DNA of 64,000 nucleotides from an uncultured Schlesneria sp. Its GTDB lineage: Bacteria; Planctomycetota; Planctomycetia; Planctomycetales; Planctomycetaceae. Positions 9,215 through 18,110 of this stretch are shown piece after piece. The notes below the pieces were generated by a model. The model was not told the origin of the DNA and made no database searches. It saw nothing but the letters and a program-made list of their open reading frames with translations. Made by a program: the position numbers and the translations under genes. The stretch spans positions 1-64,000 of the forward strand of contig CAILLA010000244.1 in the NCBI GenBank assembly GCA_903834925.1, in the 5' to 3' direction. Every line of letters starts with the position of its first letter. Positions within the stretch are counted from its first letter, which is position 1.

Positions 9215-10543
9215 GTGCGATTGCTGATCTCAGGTGCGACATGCGTTCTTCCTACGGGCAAGGCCCGGGTTGATTTGCTCATCGAAAACGGAAAGATTCT
9301 CGGGATCGATCCCCCTCAAGGTGCTCTGGTCGACGAAACAATTCGTGCGGATGATCTGGTTGTAATGCCTGGTGTCGTTGACGATCAGGTCCATTTCCGT
9401 GACCCCGGCCTGACCCACAAAGAGGATCTGCGGACGGCCACACGTGCCTGTGCCAAAGGGGGCGTGACCAGTTTTCTTGAAATGCCCAACACCAAGCCGA
9501 CGACAACCACACGCGAGCGCCTGGCCGAGAAACTAACTCTCGCTAGCGAAAAATGCCTTGTGAATTACGGTTTCTATATTGGTGCGACACCAGCGAATCT
9601 CGACGAGTTGAAGGTGGCGAAACGAACGCCCGGAATCAAGATTTTCATCGGCTCAAGCACGGGAGATCTGCTTGTCGATGACCAGCAGGCACTCGAAAAA
9701 ATCTTCGCCGAGACAACTCTGCCAATTTGTGCGCATTGTGAAGACGAAGCCACCGTCCGAGCGAACAGCCTGCGACTTGGTGGCGGTTCAAAGTATGAAG
9801 ATCATTCTCAGATTCGTGACGAAGCCGCTGCCGTCATCGCCACGAAACGAGCTTTGGATCTGGCCATTCGGCACCGGCATCGGTTCCACGTCCTGCACGT
9901 TTCAACGGCGGCGGAAACAGAATTGCTACGAGACCCACAGGGGCTGATCACCGCTGAAGCCTGCCCACATCATCTCTTCTTCAACGTCGACGACTACGAG
10001 CGTTTAGGCTCACTGGTTCAGATGAATCCGTCAATCAAAACGTCAGCCGATAACGAAGGACTTTGGCAAGCACTAAAGGACGGACGCATCCAGGTCATCG
10101 CCACCGATCATGCACCGCATACGCTTGAAGAAAAGCAGCAACCTTATCCGAAATCACCGTCGGGACTACCTGCGGTCGAAAATTCGCTCGCACTGATGCT
10201 CGACTGCGTCAATGCCGGCATCTGTTCATTGGAAAGCGTCGTTCACTGGATGTGCGATGCGCCAGCCCGAGTCTGGGATATGGTGGGAAAAGGTCGGATT
10301 GCTGAAGGCTACGACGCAGACCTGGTCATAGTCGATCTTGGCAAGAAACAAACCGTTCGGAATGAAAACCAGCAAACAAAATGTGCCTGGACTCCATGGG
10401 ATGGAGTCTCCCTGCAAGGCTGGCCAGTCCGGACGATCATCGGAGGAAAGACCGTCTTCCTGGACGGAAACTTCGACGAATCGATTCGCGGAACGGAAAT
10501 CACCTTCGATCATTCGAAAGGTGGCTACTGGGGCGGTTTGTAA
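9215..10543 (+). CDS. pyrC: Dihydroorotase (class I, with QxH in the first metal motif)
   Basis: Closes carbamoyl-aspartate to dihydroorotate in pyrimidine synthesis. The protein has 442 residues. The amidohydrolase core includes [16 protein letters not shown] near residue 55, FLEMPNTKP near 90, AHCEDE near 175, the HVLHVST strand near 227 and the catalytic aspartate in ATDHAPHT near 302. The canonical first motif is HxH; here the first histidine is glutamine (QVH), as I recall for a subset of Bacteroidetes-type enzymes, so activity is likely kept but metal binding may differ. The start is GTG with GTGAGG upstream. pyrE lies 51 kb away; no pyrB is adjacent. Confidence 0.9.
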   Translation: MRLLISGATCVLPTGKARVDLLIENGKILGIDPPQGALVDETIRADDLVVMPGVVDDQVHFRDPGLTHKEDLRTATRACAKGGVTSFLEMPNTKPTTTTRERLAEKLTLASEKCLVNYGFYIGATPANLDELKVAKRTPGIKIFIGSSTGDLLVDDQQALEKIFAETTLPICAHCEDEATVRANSLRLGGGSKYEDHSQIRDEAAAVIATKRALDLAIRHRHRFHVLHVSTAAETELLRDPQGLITAEACPHHLFFNVDDYERLGSLVQMNPSIKTSADNEGLWQALKDGRIQVIATDHAPHTLEEKQQPYPKSPSGLPAVENSLALMLDCVNAGICSLESVVHWMCDAPARVWDMVGKGRIAEGYDADLVIVDLGKKQTVRNENQQTKCAWTPWDGVSLQGWPVRTIIGGKTVFLDGNFDESIRGTEITFDHSKGGYWGGL

Positions 10544-10790
10544 TTTCTTCCAAAACTGATGTTGACACAAAATCCGTTTTCTACATTCCTGTATGGGCTG
10601 GCATTCCCAACGAAATCGTGAAATTGGCTGTTTTCATGCGATCTTCCAAAAATCCGAGACCTTGGAAATCGTATGGCATCGCGATTGCATTACTCTCGAT
10701 CCCATACGGCGGATCAATGTTGACCGCCACACATGAATGTCACAGCGAATCGGGAATCAGATTCGCTCGCGAACAAAAGGGATAGGAATC

Positions 10791-11096
10791 ATGCTTGTTC
10801 TCTCACGAAAGATTTCGGAATCGATTCAAATTGGCAACGACGTTGTGATCACGGTCAATCAGATTGCCGGAGGAAAGGTGAAACTCGGAATTCAAGCTCC
10901 AGCACATGTTCGGATTCTTCGAGGGGAGTTAACGAAATCTCCCGTCGCCACGCCGATCGTGATGATCGCAATGCATCAGGCAGAACCATCGGACATCGAC
11001 CAATCCGAGCAATTGAGGGACAAACCGCCCCTCGATTTCAGCACAGAATACGCGGCACAAATCGAAGATCAAATGCGTTGTGTAATGGCTGTCTGA
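10791..11096 (+). CDS. csrA: Carbon storage regulator CsrA with C-terminal extension
   Basis: CsrA is a dimeric RNA-binding protein that blocks translation by binding GGA motifs. The first 50 residues carry the complete fold (MLVLSRKISESIQIG, then GKVKLGIQAPAHVRILRGEL with the RNA-binding arginine). The protein is 101 residues, longer than the usual 60-75, because of an about 45-residue polar tail (PSDIDQSEQ and onwards) that I cannot assign. The ATG at 10791 follows AAAGGGATAGGAATC; the frame is open upstream, but that part is unlike CsrA. No fliW or flagellar gene is nearby. The sigma factor gene that follows is convergent. Confidence 0.92.
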   Translation: MLVLSRKISESIQIGNDVVITVNQIAGGKVKLGIQAPAHVRILRGELTKSPVATPIVMIAMHQAEPSDIDQSEQLRDKPPLDFSTEYAAQIEDQMRCVMAV

Positions 11097-11135
11097 CTTC
11101 GCCTAAGCCGGAGGTGGACAGGGTAACCGACGGCT

Positions 11136-12119
11136 TCAACTCAGTGCTTCAAATTCATCATAGCTCATCGACTCACGCAGTTTTAGTAATGAGTTCATCG
11201 CGATTTGACGGACTCGCTCTTTGCTCAAGCCGACTCGTCCAGCGATGTCCGCCAAGCTTTGACCGCTGGGCTGACCTTCCAACGCAAATCGCGCTGTGAC
11301 AATTTCCCGTTCTCGCTCGGAGAGTGATGACAACAATCTGCGAACGGCCATCATTCGCATTTCCTGAGCGGCTTCACTGGAGACGGTCGCAGACTCTCGG
11401 TCGGGAAGATTCTCCAATGCAAATGAAGGAGACTCTTCCCCCGACGAAACGTCCAATGTGCTCCGGGTACGTTTGATCCATCGTAACATCTGATTCCGTA
11501 CTGCCCACGTTGCGTAGGTGCTGAATCGGTTCCCCAGACTGATGTCGAAAAGCTCGACGGCTCGAATCAGCGGCGACATCCCCTCGCTGATCAGGTCGGA
11601 CATTTCTTCGAGCGACCCTGTCAACTTTTTCGAGAGAGCGATGATCAATCTGACATTGCCCTGAACAATATGATTCCGCGCTTGTAAGGCTTCTTCGATG
11701 TCGGCCTCAATCCGTGCAACCAGTTTCCGGTCGGGTTGACTGAGGTCGAGCAGTCTGCGGTTTCGCTCCGCCCGAAATTTCAAGAAGTTCATCCAGGTGA
11801 ACCAGTACCGCTCTTCTTCATGGGTCAAAAGCGGTGCTTTCACGAGCCCGGAAACGAAAGCCACGCCAGGTTCTGTTCGAGCATAAACAGGCGGATTATC
11901 CAACGATGATGGGCGAAGCTTTCGCATCACGGCGATGACATCCGCTCGTTCAAAGTCAGCGTGGGGAACAAATTCAATCGATTGTTCCATCAAATGGCGG
12001 ATACGATCGATTAATTCCTTTGGAAACCGAGGTTTACGAGATGGAACTGCAGACCCTAGTGAATCGAATTCCTTCCGAGCACCTTTGCAGGCCTTGGGGG
12101 CACTACGTGAACCGGCCAT
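11136..12119 (-). CDS. Sigma-70 family RNA polymerase sigma factor
   Basis: A 327-residue primary-like (group 2/3) sigma factor. A region 2 with NHIVQGNVRLIIALSKKL and STYATWAVRNQMLRWIKR is followed by region 3 and a region 4 helix-turn-helix near the C-terminus (SLADIAGRVGLSKERVRQIA). The N-terminal 70 residues are basic and unlike region 1.1 of RpoD. The ATG at 12119 is chosen because a strong AGGAGG lies nine bases upstream; the open frame to 12170 has no such site. It faces csrA tail to tail. It probably directs a stress or alternative regulon, which cannot be named from sequence. Confidence 0.88.
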   Translation of the reverse strand: MAGSRSAPKACKGARKEFDSLGSAVPSRKPRFPKELIDRIRHLMEQSIEFVPHADFERADVIAVMRKLRPSSLDNPPVYARTEPGVAFVSGLVKAPLLTHEEERYWFTWMNFLKFRAERNRRLLDLSQPDRKLVARIEADIEEALQARNHIVQGNVRLIIALSKKLTGSLEEMSDLISEGMSPLIRAVELFDISLGNRFSTYATWAVRNQMLRWIKRTRSTLDVSSGEESPSFALENLPDRESATVSSEAAQEMRMMAVRRLLSSLSEREREIVTARFALEGQPSGQSLADIAGRVGLSKERVRQIAMNSLLKLRESMSYDEFEALS

Positions 12120-12479
12120 GGAAAAACAACCTCCTGCGCGATTCGACGAACACGGAATTAAGCCCTCCATTTCTGGATGGCTCGCTCGTCATCAAGAAAG
12201 CATTTCGATCAGCTTTCAACTGGGGCACCAACAACAGACTGTCCGCACAGTGCTGCCACGTCGGTCTAACCGCAGCTTGAGTCGGAGATTAACGCGATCC
12301 CGGATTTCGTTTTAAGAATTTTTTCCGCAAATCCGAGGTGGTGACCACCGAGAAGATTCGGCGAACGAAAACTCCCCTCTGATCCCGGCTACCTGATTTG
12401 TTAAAGCATGTTTACACAACATTCACGAGCCTATTTGATCTTTTTAGGGTCAATAAATGTACTTGTGTTTACATTCTTT

Positions 12480-12837
12480 GGGTTCGTAACTTGAGTAGAT
12501 GAGTCAAGTTTCAGGATTTCTTCCACTGTAGCCATCATCGCTCCGCGTGATGAGCATGCGTCGGAAACGATTCGACCGTTGCCCTACCATCGGAACAAAT
12601 GCTTGGTTTAAATTTCTTAATTGAGAAACATGCGGATTGGAATTTGGTAGGCTCCAGAACAATGCTCATCACGCGGAGAGGTTGTCAGTTTTAGTAGTGT
12701 GGGCTTTAGCCCGCACAAGATGTTGTGTCGCACGGGCTGAAGCCCATGCTACGGGTTGTGGCTTACCATTCTCAACTTACAAAAACTGACAGCCTCGGAG
12801 CGATGATGGCGACTTTGGTACGAGGCGAAGCTTCGCT
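12480..12837 (-). mobile_element. 235-bp-class non-autonomous element, copy 1, interrupted
   Basis: This stretch is homologous along its whole length to the reverse complement of 38754-38988. It contains the same AACTTGA..TCAAGTT palindrome at one end, subterminal inverted repeats starting GTAGCCATCATCGCTCCGCG, and a small hairpin (CGAGGCGAAGCTTCG) at the other end. It is flanked by ACATTCTTT (12471-12479) and ACATCCCTT (12838-12846), a 7/9 match at exactly the positions where the other copy has a perfect 9-bp duplication. A 117-bp element with its 5-bp duplication interrupts it; without these it is 236 bp. No ORF of note is inside. Confidence 0.8.
12679..12795. mobile_element. 117-bp nested palindromic element with 5-bp target duplication
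   Basis: The element starts AGGTTGTCAGTTTTA and ends with the near-exact reverse complement (13 of 15 bases). It is flanked by CGGAG on both sides (12674-12678 and 12796-12800). Removing the insert and one CGGAG restores the arm seen intact in the 38.9-kb copy. Inside are two short hairpins (GTGGGCTTTAGCCCGCAC, and GGGCTGAAGCCC). It has no coding capacity, so it is MITE-like and needs an outside transposase. Confidence 0.85.
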
Positions 12838-13013
12838 ACATCCCTTAATGCGGCGAGTGACCCAACGGGAAGACAAAGATTCAAACGCTGACGTCGGTCA
12901 AACAGCTTGAGGAGAGCCGAAAACGAAGAAAGGAGAGATTGGAACACGAATCAGCACGAATTATCGCTAATCAGAAAAATCAGAATTCATTTCAAAGGGA
13001 ATTCCAAGGGACA
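12838..13013. other. Intergenic, degenerate repeat only
   Basis: I see no gene here. The stretch near 12928-12975 (GAAGAAAGGAGAG, then GAACACGAATCAGCACGAAT) resembles 47719-47760 and is probably a dispersed repeat. Confidence 0.5.
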
Positions 13014-13685
13014 TCATCCAGCTTCCGTGAGCAGCTGCTGGCGTCGATCGGTCAGAAAATCACACCACGCGGCGACTCCCTCACCCGTTAACGCCGAAAC
13101 GGGCATCACGGGGAGGCCAGCATGGACACGATGAGCATCCTCCTTCACAGCGTTCAGCGAAAACGGGACGTACGGCAACAGGTCGATTTTGTTGATCACG
13201 CAGGCCTGGCTGGTCCGAAACGCTTTGGGATATTTTCCCGGCTTGTCATCCCCCTCGGTGACACTCAGCACCACGACCCGAAGATGTTCGCCCAGATCGT
13301 GTGAAGCCGGACAAACCAGATTCCCAACGTTTTCAATGATCAGGAATTCGATTCCGTGCGAATTGAGTTGTTCCCAACCTGCCAGCACCAGCGGCAATTC
13401 CAGATGGCATGCACCACCCGTCGTCAGTTGTTTGACCGGAACAAAGGGAGCCAATCGCTGGGCATCGCGATCGGTCGCAATATCCCCGACAAGCACCGCC
13501 ATTCGCGGCCGATCCGCCCAATGTCTGGCCATCGCCTGCAGCAACGACGTCTTCCCTGCACCGGGCGACGAGATCATGTTCACACACAGGATACGACGGT
13601 CGGTCAACGACTGTCGCCACGCAGCCGCTTCCGCCCGCCGTCGACTTTGCAGATCAAGCGGAATCGGAATCGTTTCAATACTCAC
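13014..13685 (-). CDS. hypB: HypB-type nickel-insertion GTPase
   Basis: A SIMIBI-class GTPase that delivers nickel to [NiFe]-hydrogenase or urease precursors. The P-loop SSPGAGKT is near residue 40. VGDIATDRDA follows, then the metal/switch region LTTGGACHLE with the conserved cysteine and histidine, ENVGNLVCPASHDLGE and the guanine motif NKIDL. The histidine-rich N-terminal tail found in some HypB proteins is absent, so nickel storage is unlikely. The start is uncertain: a GTG at 13685 is used, a TTG at 13727 is possible, and neither has a good ribosome binding site. No hydrogenase structural or other hyp gene is nearby. Confidence 0.85.
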   Translation of the reverse strand: MSIETIPIPLDLQSRRRAEAAAWRQSLTDRRILCVNMISSPGAGKTSLLQAMARHWADRPRMAVLVGDIATDRDAQRLAPFVPVKQLTTGGACHLELPLVLAGWEQLNSHGIEFLIIENVGNLVCPASHDLGEHLRVVVLSVTEGDDKPGKYPKAFRTSQACVINKIDLLPYVPFSLNAVKEDAHRVHAGLPVMPVSALTGEGVAAWCDFLTDRRQQLLTEAG

Positions 13686-13891
13686 AGCAACACTCGCCAA
13701 GGTTTTCTTGAATCTTCGGCAAAACAACCAAACGATGTCAACAACTGAGCAGGAAATTCCCCCTCAAATCAGGCGACTCCGGTGGAATCATCCCCCGAAT
13801 TCTTCAACGCTTGGATTCAGGAAAATCATATGCAAAGCAGGACCAAAAAGTGAGAATATGATGTTATCCCCAATTTCTTGTCACCAAAACT

Positions 13892-13922
13892 GCTCCCGCC
13901 TGGACAAGCCCAGGCGGAAAGC
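13892..13922. repeat. GCTCCCRCC..GGCGGAAAGC palindromic repeat, copy 1
   Basis: GCTCCCGCCTGG is followed by ACAAGC and CCAGGCGGAAAGC. This hairpin recurs at 49262, 49340 and 49476 with changes in the stem. It sits in the about 270-base gap after hypB, which holds no visible gene. Confidence 0.7.
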
Positions 13923-13998
13923 AATTCACGTCGAATTTCCGGTTCGGCGCTGTTCGTAAAAAGATCGGAGGCTGGACACCTCCGCTACGAATCCGCAT

Positions 13999-14262
13999 TC
14001 ACACTCTTGCCATTTCGCACTGACCGCTGCGTCCCTGATCGTCGACCCAATAACCTTGCCAGGGATAAAACATGAAGGTCTGCTGGTAATAACGGATCAT
14101 AAATGACGACCCCACAACACAGATGAACGTTCCGACCATGTTGTTGGTCTGATCAACGACACTGCCAATCTGAACTGGGGAGTTGGGTCCGTAGCCGTTG
14201 AAATTCTGGCAACCAATCTGGAATGGTGGGCGGACTCCGTCTGAAATCTGGTAGACTGCCAT
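13999..14262 (-). CDS. Small hypothetical protein, aromatic-rich
   Basis: A possible 87-residue protein that I do not recognise. It begins MAVYQISDGVRPPFQIG and is rich in Tyr, Phe, Gln and Gly, with segments such as VGTFICVVGSSF and FYPWQGYWVDDQG. It could be a small beta-rich protein; no signal peptide or membrane helix is evident. GAAAG lies about ten bases before the ATG. It is the last ORF of a leftward series after the metallo-beta-lactamase and peptidase genes, about 200 bases downstream of the former, which makes a link possible but unproven. It could also be a chance ORF, though its composition looks protein-like. Confidence 0.45.
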   Translation of the reverse strand: MAVYQISDGVRPPFQIGCQNFNGYGPNSPVQIGSVVDQTNNMVGTFICVVGSSFMIRYYQQTFMFYPWQGYWVDDQGRSGQCEMARV

Positions 14263-14467
14263 AGTGAATTGACTTTCAATGAGATCGAATTTTAAAAACT
14301 TGGCGTCAAGATGGACTTCGCCGCCTGAGGAACGTCAGAAGAGTTTTGACCACGAATCTGACGAATCACACGAATAAAATCAAAAAGAATGCGTCAAACA
14401 TTATATACGTAGAGTGACCGCATACAAATATTCGGATCAGGAAATCTGATGTAGGCACAATGCACTG

Positions 14468-16030
14468 TCACTTGATCGTGTATTCAATGTAAAGTTTATC
14501 TACGACCAGATTCGCTTTGAATTCTTCCCATTCTGCGGGGCTCAGTTCTTTCGGCGCGTCGGTTTCAAGAGATTCCGGGGGGAAGTTGACGTCGGCAGAG
14601 ACCAACACACGGCCTTTGCACATTTGCTTCAGACGTTTGATCAATGGTGGATGAGGGATGCCGTTATAACATTTCTCTTTTTCGGGCATCATTGCGACAA
14701 GCTCTGGATGAGTCATCAACTCAAGCCCCTGATCTTTCACTGTCGCATTGTGGCTTCCATGATGACTGACTTTGTAGAGCACAGTGTTGTTAAGCAGGTC
14801 TGTTGCCGTGATGGTTTTGGTCTTGGAATCTCGCTTCACTTTCCATTCGTGCTGGTGCCAGCTTAGCCAACTGCCGACCTGCGCGTCACCTGGAAACAAG
14901 AGGACTTTCCCGGATTCTTCCAGTTCGATTGCCAGCACCAGGCTGGTGTTGTTGATGGCTCCGTCAAGCTGCAGGGCAAACTGTCCAGCGATATCCAGCC
15001 AGTTATTTTCGATCATCCTGTGCTGGTCTGCGTCAAAATAAAATTGCTGGAAATAGGATTTGGTTTTGGCGGCCTCAACAGAGATACCAACGCCATTACC
15101 AAACGGCTTTGAGTGATCGACTTGCAGCTTGCCAGTCTGTTCGGCATCCATTTGAAGGGCGCCGTCAATGAAACTGGTCAACCCTGAATGATCGATACCG
15201 AGGTAATTTTCGTGGCCGTGTCCGCGGGTCGGATTCGATTTGTTAATCAGCGCATTCTTGGGCGGACCGAGGACAAACACGTTGACGCCGGGTGGAACCC
15301 ACGCGCGATCGACCTGAGTACCTGGTGAAAAATATTTGATCCCATTTCCCTTTTTCCCCAATTCAACAATGTTTTCCATCGCAACGGCGGTTTCTACACT
15401 GGTCGCGTTTTTGTCTTTGTACTTGATACCACTTTCAGTGGTTTTCCTGAGCGCGGTGACACTGGTTTCTGTGATGGCTGTGACACCGTAAAAACCGAGC
15501 ACGTCTTCCAGCGACAGGTTAAATTGCTCGCGAGCGTCCGCCTCCGCCTGTTCGCCGACGTACATCCCTTTCGACTGAGGCTTTTTCTTCGGCAGCGTGT
15601 TTTTTAGTTTCCTGGCGGCGTTCTTTAGCGCTGCGGCACCTTGACGTAATCTGGAGTTGATCCTGAGTGCTTCTTCATCTTCCGGGTTCTCGGTCCAGGC
15701 CAACCACACTTGCCTGATCTCAAATTGAGAGAAAAAGTTGGGGCTTTTCGTCGGATGAAAAAACGAAATATGATCCCAGTGTTCGTGGGTCGCGACGAGT
15801 ACGTCGATGACCGGCTTGCCTCCGCCGACGGGTTTTAGCGTTCCCAAAAGATCCTTGATGACATCCTCGATCGGAACGTCGTCGGATTTCGTATTGTGCT
15901 TGATGCCACAGTCGATCAGCATCGAAAAGACGCGAGTTTTGCCTCGACAGAACGACAACAGAAAGCAATCGCCGAAGCCATGTCGGTACATTCTGACCTT
16001 GACCGAGTTAACCTGTTTTTCAGTGGCCAT
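14468..16030 (-). CDS. ComEC/Rec2-like metallo-beta-lactamase-fold hydrolase
   Basis: A 520-residue soluble protein. Near the N-terminus it has GFGDCFLLSF and SMLIDCG, then the metal motif THEHWDH at residues 81-87 (HxHxDH). The C-terminal half has LLFPGDAQVGSW, with the metal-bridging aspartate, and VSHHGSHN. This order matches the beta-lactamase domain of ComEC/Rec2, a likely nuclease or phosphodiesterase fold, but without the ComEC membrane channel. A low-complexity Lys-rich insert (about 140-170) and a large middle insertion are unusual. Its ATG overlaps the end of the upstream peptidase gene by 11 bases, so the two are almost certainly co-translated. Confidence 0.8.
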   Translation of the reverse strand: MATEKQVNSVKVRMYRHGFGDCFLLSFCRGKTRVFSMLIDCGIKHNTKSDDVPIEDVIKDLLGTLKPVGGGKPVIDVLVATHEHWDHISFFHPTKSPNFFSQFEIRQVWLAWTENPEDEEALRINSRLRQGAAALKNAARKLKNTLPKKKPQSKGMYVGEQAEADAREQFNLSLEDVLGFYGVTAITETSVTALRKTTESGIKYKDKNATSVETAVAMENIVELGKKGNGIKYFSPGTQVDRAWVPPGVNVFVLGPPKNALINKSNPTRGHGHENYLGIDHSGLTSFIDGALQMDAEQTGKLQVDHSKPFGNGVGISVEAAKTKSYFQQFYFDADQHRMIENNWLDIAGQFALQLDGAINNTSLVLAIELEESGKVLLFPGDAQVGSWLSWHQHEWKVKRDSKTKTITATDLLNNTVLYKVSHHGSHNATVKDQGLELMTHPELVAMMPEKEKCYNGIPHPPLIKRLKQMCKGRVLVSADVNFPPESLETDAPKELSPAEWEEFKANLVVDKLYIEYTIK

Positions 16031-18110
16031 GACGGTCTCCGTTCTCAGCAGAGTGCGAGTGCATAAAGGCGAACGGGCCGGCGAGAGCGTTCATGGTCTT
16101 GCTGGCGAAATAGGTCCCCGAGTCTTGGTCGAGAAATCCCTTCTCAAATTGGAACTGGCGAATCATTCGGTCTTTGTCGTCGATGTCCTTCTTGATGGCG
16201 TACCGCAGTCGAAGTGAATCGAGGTCGAACACCAGTGTGCAGCCACCACCAAAAATGATGTGTTTGTCACCCCAGGGTTTGCTTTTCGGGTCATCGGGAA
16301 CAAAGTAACCGTCTTCATCGACCGTGGCATCTTTGACATCACCCATGAACCGGACGCCTCGTTTTTGGATCAAGGTGATAATGATGTGATTAACAATAAT
16401 GCCGTCCGGCGTAACACGATTAGCCAGCGACACATTCCCCACGACAAACGAGGCAGTCTCTTTTGTCAGGTACCCCCATTCCAGCCCCTCTTTCTCAGTC
16501 TCGGTCCGATCACCGGGAAATAAGAGTCCTGTCAGCTCTGAGAACAAGTCCTCGTCGGCGCCGGAAATGAATTTTGCTTCAATCCTGCTCAGCAGTCCCT
16601 CTTTCCCATGCATCAGTTCATTTGTTTTTTTGTAGAGTTCCTCACGATCCGTGAGATAACCGACGTTGTTCTTCAGATCTCGGAGGAAGTTTCCCAGTTC
16701 CGTTTCTTCTTTTTCGTTGAGCTTACTTGGATAAAGTGGATACATCAGGTCTTCGACCGCCATGCTTTTGATCCCAGCGGCGCTGATCCCTCGTTTCTGG
16801 AAGGCTTCGACAAATGCGACTCGGTAGCCCTGAAGATCCTCGGCCATCATGTCGAAATCGGCAGTGATCAACGCCCGAAGATAATCCCCATAAGTCAGAT
16901 CCATCGGCGGGCAATAGTCCAAGGCTCGGATGCAGGTTCGCAAGACGTCACTGGCTGTCCTGGCTGCGGTGTTCGCCATTTCGTCCACAAGGTCGGGATG
17001 AATATCGCCAGCAGGCAGGATCCCCGTTCCTCCCGTGGCAATCCTCAAGAGTTTCTGTGCACGAGCCTGATAGATATTCAAGAATGCGTCAAATACGGCC
17101 CCGACGAGAATCGCACCTCGCTTATGGCATTCCATTTCGTTGGCGTAGTCTGCTGGATCGGGGAAGTTTGGCGTCCAGTTTCCCGCGTCGTCAAAATCTC
17201 CAATCGCATCTCGCAGACTTCCGTAGCCTCCAATCGCCTGACCAAACTGTTGTGCTAATTGGCCCAGCAGATTCTGACGTTTGAGATCTCCACGCGTCAT
17301 AGCGATCTGGTGTCTTAAGACCTCGGGAAACGAAAAATGCTGAAACAGAGCGACGATATCCGCGAAGGCTTCATGGAACGCCCTGGTGTCGGGGTGAGTC
17401 GCTCGCGTATATCGCCGATGAATCCCGTCAAGAATTGCATGAGTTGTTTCATGCGCAATAATATCATGACTCAGGCAGGTAAAGACGGTGGCACCGGGCA
17501 ATTGTAATTGCGCATTGACTGGTGTTGCGCTGAAGTACCCGAAAAGCAGGGCTTTCTTGAGTGGGTCGTAAAAAGCGTTCGCCTGTCGAAGTGCGTGAGG
17601 ATAAACCCGCAGTCTCTGCACGAATTCAAATACATACTTCTTTCGTGTCGTACCTTCTATGAATTCCCCAGTGTCCCGAATATTCTCGGCCCAGAGAATC
17701 TTGCGTCCGAGCGCCTGTTCGAAATTTTTGATCGTGGTCATGATCACGGCGTAGACCATCTGCTGATGGAACTGCGGATTACTGACGCTTGGGGCGTAGC
17801 CATCCTGGGCGAGTAGATGCGGATCGTCCAGATTGATGGGTTCGTAGAACAGTGACGACGCAGGGTCGTAGTCGACAATCTCCAGGTATTCGCCGACGGG
17901 GTACGAACCTTGCAACTCGTCCTCGTCGTTTCGATTGTCGACTGGAGTCTGCTCGTCTTTTTTGTCATTGGCCCTTAGCTCGAGCTCTTCCCATTTTACT
18001 TTGTAGACAAGGTCGTTCACTTGTCTTGTCGACAGCGAGATACTGAGGCTTGGGTCGATTGCATAACCACGCAGCTTGCGAAACGGCGGCGTCGGAATCT
18101 TTGACGGCAT
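16020..18110 (-). CDS. Thermolysin-like (gluzincin) zinc metallopeptidase
   Basis: A 696-residue protein without a signal peptide. The zinc motif HETTH is at residues 220-224 and the third ligand glutamate lies in FHEAFADI near 247, the HExxH...E arrangement of M4-type gluzincins (thermolysin has NEAxSD at that place). The region before it (ATVFTCLSHDIIA) resembles the M4 active-site strand. The N-terminal 100 and C-terminal 350 residues are not recognised. It is probably intracellular, unlike most M4 enzymes. The ATG at 18110 has AAGGG seven bases upstream; a TTG at 18170 is the alternative. It overlaps the metallo-beta-lactamase gene downstream by 11 bases. Confidence 0.75.
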   Translation of the reverse strand: MPSKIPTPPFRKLRGYAIDPSLSISLSTRQVNDLVYKVKWEELELRANDKKDEQTPVDNRNDEDELQGSYPVGEYLEIVDYDPASSLFYEPINLDDPHLLAQDGYAPSVSNPQFHQQMVYAVIMTTIKNFEQALGRKILWAENIRDTGEFIEGTTRKKYVFEFVQRLRVYPHALRQANAFYDPLKKALLFGYFSATPVNAQLQLPGATVFTCLSHDIIAHETTHAILDGIHRRYTRATHPDTRAFHEAFADIVALFQHFSFPEVLRHQIAMTRGDLKRQNLLGQLAQQFGQAIGGYGSLRDAIGDFDDAGNWTPNFPDPADYANEMECHKRGAILVGAVFDAFLNIYQARAQKLLRIATGGTGILPAGDIHPDLVDEMANTAARTASDVLRTCIRALDYCPPMDLTYGDYLRALITADFDMMAEDLQGYRVAFVEAFQKRGISAAGIKSMAVEDLMYPLYPSKLNEKEETELGNFLRDLKNNVGYLTDREELYKKTNELMHGKEGLLSRIEAKFISGADEDLFSELTGLLFPGDRTETEKEGLEWGYLTKETASFVVGNVSLANRVTPDGIIVNHIIITLIQKRGVRFMGDVKDATVDEDGYFVPDDPKSKPWGDKHIIFGGGCTLVFDLDSLRLRYAIKKDIDDKDRMIRQFQFEKGFLDQDSGTYFASKTMNALAGPFAFMHSHSAENGDRHGH

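Noticed and set aside
12725-12910. ORF inside the nested repeat island
   Set aside because: It crosses the ends of two elements and has no protein-like features.
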